From assembly GCF_019649055.1 (NCBI RefSeq), contig NW_026570397.1, positions 1 to 64,000 of the forward strand: DNA of 64,000 nt, read 5' to 3'. Of the stretch, positions 1 through 10,952 are shown piece after piece. Made by a program: the position numbers and the translations under genes. This DNA is from Paramacrobiotus metropolitanus (taxonomy: Eukaryota > Tardigrada > Eutardigrada > Parachela > Macrobiotidae). The notes beneath the pieces were generated by a model. It ran no database searches. It saw only the letters and a program-made list of their open reading frames with translations, and had not been told where the DNA came from. Position 1 is the stretch's first letter. Each line of letters begins with the position of its first letter.

Positions 1-1293
<1,293 letters not shown>

Positions 1294-1415
1294 GCGTGCA
1301 CGAGACGGGACAGGGCAGAACAGGACAGAACAGACAGGACCACTGGCGTGACGGCGCCCGCCTCCACCGGGCGCCGCTCACAGTCCCCGACGAGTCTGAT
1401 GCGTGGCGTAACAAT

Positions 1416-1421
1416 AATAAA
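1416..1421 (+). promoter_or_regulatory. Poly(A) signal of Rab3
   Basis: AATAAA lies 122 bases after the Rab3 stop codon, in a sequence that turns AT/T-rich downstream. It is the first canonical signal after the gene. Confidence 0.6.
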
Positions 1422-1814
1422 CGCGGGTTTTTGTGTTTCTTCTCTTGTATCTGTACTTGTACCTATGCTATGCGTTGTACGTGACTACTTGTACGTACGT
1501 GTGCGATGAAGTAGACTATAAGACAGGCAGCGGTGCATGCATGCTGTGCACGTGCTCGTGTGTAGACGTCTTCGTAAGTGACTGGCCGAGGCGGGGGGCC
1601 GCTGGCCACCGCCCAGCGGTGCGGTCAATGCATGCGTTATTCCTTAATTGATATTTATTTATTAATCTGTCAAGTCTGCACGCTTTCTTTATCGGTGAAA
1701 TGGACGGTATACCGTTTCTTGATGCTCCTGTATACCGGTGTTCAAAATTACGGCATTTACTGCAAATGAAAGTCCATGTGTCCGTGCATACGTGCTTCGA
1801 CATTTAAATAACCA

Positions 1815-1935
1815 ATCCGAGTGATGAAAATCAAGGACTTCCGGCGCAACCGCCCGGCGCGGCAGTGTACTGCGAATTTATTTTGAAAATTTCCGAAAAT
1901 TCCCATGCTTTTCCTTTTTATTTTTCAATACAAAA
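1815..1935 (-). repeat. Dispersed repeat family A (core GCCGGAAGTCC)
   Basis: The reverse complement carries the family order seen elsewhere in the window: a GGAATGGGAATTT-like block, then a GCCGGGCGGTTGC-like block, then GCGCCGGAAGTCC. Other copies are near 14095, 34839, 45147 and 45376. Confidence 0.6.
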
Positions 1936-2705
1936 AAATGACTTTGTCTATGTATAAGAATAAATCGAACGCAGAACAAATATAAGAATAAATATACAAA
2001 TAAATCGAACGCGAAATAGTGCGAGTTTTCGTCCAAAACCACATAAAGACTTCATTTGTTTTCTAATGTTTAAATTTAATTAATTTAATTTAATGTTTTA
2101 ATTTAAATATGAGGTAATGTATCAGCGCTTGCGAATACCGTTACGTAAATGCTTAGTTCCAGTAAATGGTTTGCACATTAAAAAACAATTACAGTTCTTA
2201 AATAATGTTGTATATCGTACAGAAATACGGTTGCGCAGCAGTAAGCAGAAGAGTGTCACGCTTAACGCGCTAATTAGGACTTCGTCACGCTGAATTCTTC
2301 GAAGGCCAGCGCGCTTATCAGGCATAAACGCGGAGCTTATCGCGCAAGGGCTTTCCACGGACAAAAGGTCGTGAATGCCGGCTAATCGACGATTAGACGG
2401 TGAATGGCAGTCTTTGCCCCCGCAACACCACACAATGCGGCAATTAAATCCGCCTTATCACTGGCGAACGACAGCTGATTAGCGCTTCAAAGCAGGCGAG
2501 TCCGATATCGAGGAAGCGGAACGCTAAACCAACAACATTCGATCCTCCTATCAGTTCTTCACTTGTAATTCTTACCTGGATGCCCAGTTTCCTTTCGAAG
2601 CTTTTTTAGCATAAAAGCAACCACAACTCGGCTGATTTCCTCGGGACGATTTATTTGGTCAATTTACTATACCTGTTCTTCATAAAGAATCCTTAAGCAA
2701 CCACC

Positions 2706-3804
2706 ATGAACGGAGCTGTAGTGTTGATCGCTTGTGTAAGTCACCACTATACATACATGTTTCTGTATATATATAATAATATTTACAAGCGTGTTTATAT
2801 AATATTATTATATCTTTTCTGCCTTAATCATTTTCATTAGTGTAAATCTGCGCGAACGTATTGATCAGTGTTGGTAATAAATATATGTATATGTAAGTAT
2901 AAATGTATATATATTTATATATACAAATTTATCTACATATGTGTATATACTAAATATACATGAATATATATCTATATATATGTTTTCTGCCAGTGTTGAA
3001 AATGTAACCATTTCAATGAGTGTAAATCTGCGCAAGCGTATTGATTAAATGTGTGTACTACTGTATGTAGGCCCTTGTGGGACTGTGCGCCGCCGCGGAG
3101 GTGCCCCCTCGCCCGGTGGTGGGCCGCGACTGCCGCGCCCACCAACTGCAGGTGGACGAGTCGCACCTGCTGGGCGCCTGGAGACCGCACTGCGACGCGG
3201 ACGGATCCTACTCCGCCCTGCAGTCGCACGGCAGCACCGGCATGTCCTTCTGCGTCGACAAGCTCGGCACCACCATCTTCCCGCCCCGCCGCGGCCTCAA
3301 GGCCTGCGCGTGCCCCCGCGAACGCAACGACAAGCTGCAGAACATGAGTACGTCGACCGCTGCCCGCTGATAATAATAATGATAATAATAATAATAATAA
3401 TGTTGGGTGTGTTTGGCAGTGATCGGGTCGTTCATCCCGCAGTGCGACCAGGACGGCACCTACGCCGCCCAACAGGTCTGGGGCAGCACCGGCATGACCC
3501 GCTGCGTCCGTGAGGACGGCACCACCATCCTGGAGGGCCGCCAGGTCCGCGCCTGCAAGTGCCCGCGCGCTGCGGACGCTGCTCCCCAAAGTAGGTTGCC
3601 ATTGACGCAGACGCCGGTCGGCTTTGACCAATTATTCGCTGCTTTTTAGTGCCCGGCGCCTTCCGCCCGCAGTGCGAGGCCGACGGGACCTTCCGTCCCC
3701 GCCAGAGCCACGGCAGCACCGGCTACTCGTGGTGCGTCAACCAGGAGGGCGTCGCCATCACCGCCCAGGTCCCGCCCGCCCAGGCCGCCACCCTCAACTG
3801 CTAA
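2706..3804 (+). CDS. Secreted protein with three degenerate thyroglobulin type-1 repeats
   Basis: Exons 2706-2735, 3071-3347, 3420-3590 and 3650-3804 give 210 residues with matching phases. The start MNGAVVLIACALVGLCAAA is a signal peptide. Three tandem units follow, each with the thyroglobulin type-1 signature: [PH]C-x-x-DGxY/F, a Q, GSTG, then a CV pair and a late Cys. The units centre on GSTGMSFCV, GSTGMTRCV and GSTGYSWCV, and the second and third each have their own exon. TY-1 domains are small disulfide folds, often protease inhibitors or binding modules. In all three units the third and fourth of the six canonical cysteines are missing. Extracellular function is inferred; the partner is unknown. 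Confidence 0.85.
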
Positions 3805-4518
3805 ACTAAACTGACTGGTCATTCCACGCGCTTCTAGTCAACCAACAACTAACTCATGTTCTATCTCATGCTTATATATTCAACGCAGGCACATGGGTGC
3901 AATGCGGCACTGAACAACGAAAAGTTAAATAATTTGTGAAGAAAAACATCCATCACTAGAAAAAAAAGGTGAAATAAAATTCCGTGCTGAATGGTGATTG
4001 CTGAAAAAATTCTTCCAAAAAATCGCAAGATATTTACGTATAAGAAGAACCAACAGAATATAACGACGAAACATAGAACTAATTAATTATTGATCTTTGA
4101 TATAATTTGGAATTTTTCCTACTCATTTTGTCTAATCTACTGGATTACTGTAATTGTTATTTCCATTAATTATTATCAATTTTCTCCTGTTTTGTTCATA
4201 TTTATTTTGTTCTTAATGCAATGCGTAATATGCGGATTTTTATTTCTCATTTATTTTGTCATTCCTAACACACGCGACAATAACTACCGAAGGGAGAATA
4301 AATTAGAGAAAAAAGCTCTGATTACTAGCCACAAAAAAGTGTCACAATGGGGAATAAAAAACTGGACTGAGACGGCGGTAGATAATCTGCTATGCGTCCA
4401 ATACTGACTGGATCTGACCTGATTGACCAAGCTAACACAACGTACAAAAGCTGCGACTGCCTTCCCCGACTGCGCGACCCATCCGCGACGATCCGGTGTT
4501 GTATGAGAACGGAGTGGA
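3805..4518. other. Convergent 3' region between TY-1 gene and malectin
   Basis: This region lies between two convergent genes and holds both 3' UTRs. It is AT-rich in the middle, and I see no coding signal in it. Confidence 0.5.
3973..3978 (+). promoter_or_regulatory. Poly(A) signal of the TY-1 repeat gene
   Basis: AATAAA about 170 bases after the stop codon at 3802-3804, followed by an AT-rich tract. Confidence 0.5.
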
Positions 4519-6166
4519 TCAGAGTTTGAAGAGGCAGGCGGTGAGGAGGGCGATGAAGAGAAAGACGGCGATGACGGGGTAGTACTTGTCCAGGCCCAGG
4601 CCCCCGGGCAGCTCCTCCTCCGCCGGCGGACTGGCCGGCGCCGGGAAGTCCAGCTGCGGCGCCGACCACGCCCAGGCCTCCGCCTCGGCCTCCTCCTCGG
4701 AGGGGGCGCGCTCCCCGCCGCCTGGCGCAGCGCCCTCTTCCTCCTCCTCTTCGCGACGGGCCGGCGGCTCGTAGCGCGGGATATCTACATAAGGAAATCG
4801 GTCAAAAAGAAGAGAAACGAAAGGAGGATGTTGGACACACCTTCCAGGGAGCCGCGCGCCACGTAGAAGGCGTTGCACTTGGGGTTGTCCTGGGATGTCT
4901 GCAACAAGAGGAGATATCAACGTTCCCTGATGGAACAGGAGAGGGAGAGTGCCGGGCGCACCTTGACGAAGTCGAGGCGCAGCGTGCCGGAGTAGTCGGA
5001 CTCCTCGGCGGTGTGCGTCAGCAGCAGCTTGTTGCCGGTGATGCGGAAGGGGATGTGCACGTCGAAGGCGGCGGCGCGGCCGCCCGCGCGCTCGAAAATG
5101 TCCAGCCCGTCCACCACCAGGTGCTCGCCGTTCAGCAGTACGTCGAACACCTGCCCCGCATAAAGCAACCGCCTTATTTATGCAAACCACCAAAGAAAAC
5201 AAATAAAAAATGCAAACAAAAATTAGATAAATTACAATATATATACAATTAGTATTTACACGTATTTGTTAAAATATCGTTGTACAGTATTTTATTTATT
5301 AAATATTCATTCGGCAAAACATAACGTTAGCAGATTGATTACCGGAGGTTGATTGATTTGGTTCTCTGTGAAATAACCAACCTGGGAATTTCAAATAAAT
5401 ATTTTTTCAATGATTAAATCACTGATTTAGCGAAAAATTTTATTCTTCTGTATTTGATCCTCTCCTAATGTCGCCTGTTTTAATCAATAATTTTTACTGA
5501 CCTTCATTTGAGGCTGGTTAAAGTACACCTCCGCAAACTGCAATCAAAAGGCAATACTGTAAATAAATTCTGCAGATATCAAGAGGGAGAATGCGGCCAA
5601 TGTGTGCTGGGCGCTTGCCTTGAGGACGAGGACAAAGTTGGTCTGCTTGTGCGTCTTGGGGATGGGGATGTCGTAGCCGAAGGTCTGCTCGGCGTAGCGC
5701 TCCGTCTGGTACAGGATGAAGTCGTCGGGGTGCGCGTTGCTGATGGTCTGCCAGTGCAGGCCGTAGTCGCTGGCCTGCCCGTCCCGCCCCGGATCGCTGC
5801 AACACACACACCTCTCGCTCAACGACTACTGCAGATCTGCACGGGATGCTAACTTAGAAGCGTTCAGTTATAGTTCCACGGATGGCAGCCTCGCAGACCC
5901 TGTCTGCTGCCAACTGCAGCAGCCCCTTACCTCATGTAGGGCACCCCGAAGTGGTCGACGTGCTCCTCCCCGCCGCAGTTGATGGCGTACAGGATGTCCA
6001 GCTTGCGGCCCGTGGCCCTACGGGCTTCCTCCACCCCAGGGCCCGGGATAGGGGAGGGGGATGAGGAGGGATCCTGCGCCGTGCTGCGATGCAAGCAGAC
6101 GGCAGCGAGGAGGACGCCCCATAGCCAGCAGGGAGCCAGGGGCCGCCGACGACTAGCCTGCAGCAT
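4519..6166 (-). CDS. MLEC: Malectin, ER diglucosyl-N-glycan-binding membrane protein
   Basis: Malectin is an ER-resident lectin that binds diglucosylated high-mannose N-glycans and works with ribophorin I in glycoprotein quality control. Six exons on the minus strand (5931-6166, 5619-5796, 5502-5537, 4962-5150, 4841-4898, 4519-4784) give 320 residues, against about 290 in vertebrates. Seen: a hydrophobic signal peptide from Met1; the lectin domain from about residue 58 with AINCGGEEHVDHFGVPY, ASDYG, LYQTERY, QTFGYDIPI, VLVLKFAEVYF and VFDVLLNG; a Glu-rich linker; and one C-terminal membrane segment ending in LLTACLFKL. These match malectin from end to end. The intron at 5538-5618 uses a GC donor instead of GT. 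The linker carries most of the extra length. Confidence 0.95.
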
Positions 6167-7332
6167 TTGAGCAACGGAGGACGACGGGGAAGCGTTGAAC
6201 TGACGGACTGTGACTCGTGCGTCCGCCGCTAAGAGCCCAGCGGGTTCAGTTCCGCAGCCACTGCCAGGCAGAAGACTCAGGAGACGAGAAAGACGACGGC
6301 TGCCACAGCCTGCTGCCACCACCACGCCTCAGGGCTCGCACTGCTTTCCGATGATGGACAGCCACGCAATCTCCACAAATTATGCAACGGAATGCCCGAC
6401 ACGCCAGTAACGTAAAATGAAACTTGGAAGAAAGATGAGAACCTGTTTCTGCTAGTTGAAGCGCACCGTTCAAACTTCAAATGAAAATTAATGCAGGTGT
6501 GGAAGCTGGCTCGATCGATAGGAAGTTTTCAACGTCATGCCCGACGTAATGCACCCGCACGGGCGGTGGCACGCTCTGCAGAGCTGACTGACTGCCGCCC
6601 GCCCTCCGCTGTCGCCTGTCAGCACACTCAGCTCAGCATGTGCATGTGTCCTACCTACTTCCGGTCCTATTCATTTCAGGTATACTCTTACGAGTACTGT
6701 ACCGAAATCAAAATACTTAATCAAACGCTGCCGAAAATTACAGAGAGTCTATCTCAGACATTCTCTGGGAAAGTTTTCTGAATTTGCAGTTCTATAGTTA
6801 AAAAAAAATTCACAAGCCAGCTAACTGTAAACAACAATGTACTCGTACATTTACATGTATTATAACATGCACGTTCGACCAAACAAAGTTGTACCATACT
6901 TCTACTCGTATTTATACGGTTTATAGCCTTTGTGCGGTCGAACCGTTTCTTTTTTTCATTATTATTAATCCATTATTATTACTTTTGGATTTTTCGTGTA
7001 ACATGCTGTCACGTCTTTACTTCGTTCTCTCTGGTACTTACTAATATGTAATACGACAGCATAATCATCATGTAACGTAAAGTCATTAATACAACATATC
7101 GGTTGCTATGCACTGACACACTGACACATGCAGATATCTGTAAAGTCTCGATTAAGACTTATATATAAGCTGACTTCCGGTTGTTCAGCTGGTTGGAACA
7201 GCGGATTATGAGTGGTACACCATGTTTCAATAATCTACGTATGTTATATCATATACGATAATATAATTATATATATTTCATTGTTGACGAAATCACAGCA
7301 AAGCTGCCAAGAAAAACAACATCGGGCAATAA

Positions 7333-7614
7333 TTATTCCCGACCAGCCAATCTAAATGCTAAAAAAACGTCTTCGTTGTCTCTCATGTCACTAAAAGTTC
7401 CGAGGACAGAAACTGCACTTCCTCGCTGTATCTCAATACTGATTCTCTGGCGCAAAAACTCCCCCGACCGTGGGTTACCGCTACATTCGCAAATCTTCCT
7501 CGATAACTCCTTAAAAAATTTCTTTGTTAGCGGTCCAAAAGTTCCCGTAGTTTCTATAATATAATATAATTCGGCTTGGCTGGGAAGGCACATTTGACGA
7601 CGAGTGTATGCCAC
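7333..7614 (-). pseudogene. Retroelement-like C-terminal ORF fragment
   Basis: A 90-codon open frame on the minus strand ends with stop at 7333. It contains the block LRQRISIEIQRGSAVSVLGT, which recurs almost unchanged (LRQRISIEIQSGNAASVQGT) at 57890-58071 on the other strand. Two unlinked copies of the same C-terminal block with no surrounding gene suggest a dead mobile-element ORF. From memory, similar tails occur at the end of some retroelement reverse-transcriptase proteins; this assignment is tentative. No polymerase motif is visible here. Confidence 0.5.
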
Positions 7615-8106
7615 AATTGTGCAAATGTGGCATATACGCAGTCTACTGTAGTCCTTGAGTTAATTGTATCTTCCGCTGGCGGATGTTTACGCGCGCCGCT
7701 TCATTCTGCCGACAGAATATGCGACACGTTAACGCGCGGCAGGAATGTGCACAACAACACGGACGGATCCCGTTCAGCTGGCAGATCGCCCACGGCCATC
7801 GCACTGATCGCAGCCCCACCTTCACATTCATCAACTCGTACACAAAAATATTTTGTAATTAACTCGCGACGCATTATACCTGTAAAGCTGTACGTATGCT
7901 GGCGTGTATACACCAACACGACTTACAGTTTAATCTGTTTTTTATAATTTTAACAGGTAATCGCAGCAAATATTGTTCATGCGGCACGGATTTATCACTG
8001 TACATACTGTACTCGTAGGAATATTAACCAGTCGCTTTATCTATTCCGTGATATGATAGCGATACCAGCGCACTTCTATCCTACGGTATAGTTATATACG
8101 CAGTAA

Positions 8107-8290
8107 ATGAGCCTTGCTCCAAAGCGGTGCGATTGTTTTGATTTAATTTTTATTGCCGGAAAGCTTTCTAATGTTGTGCATGAAGGACAAACATCCGTGG
8201 ATAAAGATGGCTGTCAATATATATGGTGTACTGAATTGGCGCTGTGGGCTGCGAAGAGATGCACGAGCCGGTTGTTTGTGGATTTGACCT
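8107..8290 (+). pseudogene. Possible FLYWCH-type zinc-finger fragment
   Basis: The frame from ATG 8107 encodes a GK..NVVHEGQ..DKDG..YIWC...CTSRL pattern. It resembles the F/Y-G-WxC-Cxx(R)L spacing of FLYWCH fingers, which are common in Mutator-like transposases and transcription factors. Beyond about 8290 the frame looks like noise. It is a weak, short match and could be chance. Confidence 0.25.
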
Positions 8291-9065
8291 TTCTTAACAC
8301 TGGGCTGTGGGCAAGGGGAACACGCATTTACAGCGACAAACAGGACGCAAAGAGGCAAAAGGGGAGATGTGGATCGAGGCCGGCGCAGCTCGATCGCAGC
8401 CGAAGCCCTCCAGTTACAATTGCATTACAGGGCCGGGCATTGTGCGGCACTGGCAGCAGACCTGCTGGTGCTTGTTGATGTGGCTACTGTGACTGACCGC
8501 GCATCAACAAACATCAGCTGCTCTGCTCCGTATGATATACTAATTTTTCTTTTATGGCCAATGCGCCGGAAAGCAAGAGCGTATGACTCGGCATTATGCC
8601 AGCCAGTATAGGTATTCCCTAATGGCGTTCTCGTCCTTATTTTTAACGCCGTGTGAAACCGGCACAGTTTACTGCTATAATGCACTTAACTTGTACTGTA
8701 AAGTTATAGGATTAACCTTGAGACCGCCTCGTCGTCCCTTATAGCTTGACCTTTTCTCAGTTTCAGCCCCAGTCGGAACCATGCAGAACATCAATGGTTA
8801 ATCAACCTTGCGTTTATAACAGATACAGTAAGTAATTGCGAGCTTGTTGTTTGTCATGGCTCGAGAAGACAGCTCGTCCAATTAATCTAACCGGCATATG
8901 TACGGTACAGGTGTCGTTGGAGAGGTAGTTATGGAGCATCCGTTCAAGCGATTCGCCTACGTTTTAAACGACTTCTACTCTTTTTCCGAGATGGCTCTAA
9001 CTGACAATAGGGATACAATAGCTCCTTTTTTGCTGCTTGTGCACATGTACTTCTATATATAAATA

Positions 9066-10019
9066 TACGAGGGCCCTTTCATAAGTTTTAGTCTTTGCTG
9101 CACGGTTTTGAACTAAATCAAATTTACTTTTTCGAATCCATAAAATCTACTTCTCTACTCTGTCTGCTCTGCAGGCATCTGCTCCCCAATTCTTGAAACG
9201 AATTCAGAGAAAAATGGCGCGGTAAAGAGGAGATCGACCCATAAAAATTCTGTTTCTCTTCTTTTTATGCTTTTTGCTCTTAGACATCTCATATTGCATT
9301 AAAGTGAAAATTATTTTGAACTAGTAGAAGGTTAGGCTATGTTGATAAAATGGCTGCGTCAAGATATTCTTGCGTGATGTTGCAAAACAAATGAGCGATA
9401 GGACGAAAAGTGTAGGTGCGTGCTATCTTGGGGTTGCCCCGTGCGGAGGCTATACCGTGTCAAAGTCAATCTTCTCCAAGCTTATCTGCGAGGAGCTGCA
9501 GCGATTCCTCGAAACCATTGCTTCCTAAATGTTTAGTCCCTCTACTATTGCTTTCATGGTTCAACGAGATTATTTTTGTTCGTGGCTGTTTTAGAAGAGA
9601 CGTTGTCTAGATGTAAACATTAGAGTATGGTTCCTCAATTCCCTGGTCTACGTCACAGAAGATTGCTCAGCTCGAAATAGCTTAACCAGTCCACAAACGT
9701 TAGAACGTGATGGCAATGAATCAAGGAAAAGAACAAATAATTCGCCAAGAAATAAAACTCCAGTGTTCTTTTCTAGCAATTTCTTGAAATATGTAAGGAA
9801 AATCCGCGGTCGGTAAAATGTTAACTCATTACTGACGCGAGGCATTTTGAGCCTGGGTGCCTTTGCACGAACGGATGCCAGTCGCCAGCCGTGGGAGGTA
9901 TCACCTCGGCCATTGCCCTATGATCTAGTTATGAATGCTACAGTTTTTGAAAAATCAGATCATAATTTTATTAATTTTGGTTCGTATCAAAGGCGAAAAC
10001 TTATGAAAGGGCCCTCGTA
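9066..10019. mobile_element. Mariner/Tc-type element, probably non-autonomous
   Basis: Terminal inverted repeats start CGAGGGCCCTTTCATAAG at 9068 and end with the exact complement at 10017. They are identical for 22 bases and match at 28 of 30. TA dinucleotides flank both ends (9066-9067 and 10018-10019), the target-site duplication of mariner/Tc1 elements. The 950-bp interior has no open frame long enough for a roughly 340-residue transposase, so it is decayed or non-autonomous. CGAGGG-type ends occur in some mariner lineages. Confidence 0.85.
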
Positions 10020-10952
10020 CATAGTGACTACATACATATATACATACTGATACATACATGTCTGTTGCTGTGCATATAGCATTTATATGCTGTACTTCGT
10101 ACAAAAAAACAGTGCCACTTGTAACATTATCACATTCCACTGCAGCTGTAAACCCACCATGAACTGAAGCTGTAATCGAGCTGGAAAAGAATTCTTTATG
10201 GCGAATAAACCTTTCGTGAGAAGCCGATGTATCTTGCGTGCAACCCGTATAAGCATACAACTACTTTACATATCTACCTACATACATACAGATACGTAAT
10301 ATATACATGCGTAGCAGCATCCAGCTCTTGTATCCAAATCTGCAACATCGCACTAGTCGTTGTTATTCTACAGGGCAGCGTAACCGTTTTTTCGGCTTGG
10401 TGACAAAACGACAAATCCATTATACACTAGTTTAGTGATAAATTAATGAGATGAGGAAATAAAAAACGACCGATATTTCTATTATATCTGGATCATTTAC
10501 AGAGTGATCTCTGTTTTTTTACCAATAACGATGTGCGAAGTAGGTACGTATAAGAACCGATATACAGGAGTATCTACAAATCTTGTCTCTAATTGAAAAC
10601 TGGGCTGCATCGTCGGGAACGACCAAGGCAGGGCGCAGAGCATTAACTTTATCGCCAATAAATCTATCTCTACAGAGTACGTTGGGAACTGCACGATGCA
10701 TATCGCCGGCCAACATACCGGTACATATATACACAGCGTACAGCGCGCGTCATGATAAAAAAACCTTGTGGCACATGCAGCAGATGCGAGGGTGGAGAGA
10801 GTGCCGAGCTCGTTATGGGTGGAAAATTGATTTAGCCGTGCGCTGTTCAACGGCCACTGATTGTGCATGCAAGTCAGGAGGAAATCGATATTTAATTATC
10901 CGATCCATCCGCCCTGGACGAGGCATTTCCAACGCCAACCAGCGAGTTTTTC
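10020..10952. other. Intergenic region between mariner-like element and Ly6 gene
   Basis: Includes the 3' flank of the Ly6 gene. The AT-rich sequence has short (TACA)-like runs near 10025 and 10275, and no coding signal that I trust. Confidence 0.4.

Larger units (their letters stand above)
1294..2705. other. Rab3 to TY-1 gene intergenic region
   Basis: This holds the Rab3 3' UTR, one copy of a dispersed repeat (about 1815-1935) and a GC-richer patch at about 2250-2520. I see no convincing gene; the short ORFs lack splice context and similarity. Confidence 0.5.
6167..9065. other. Intergenic region upstream of malectin
   Basis: This holds the malectin 5' region, then AT-rich sequence with a retroelement fragment (7333-7614) and a possible FLYWCH fragment (8107-8290). 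No intact gene was seen. Confidence 0.45.
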
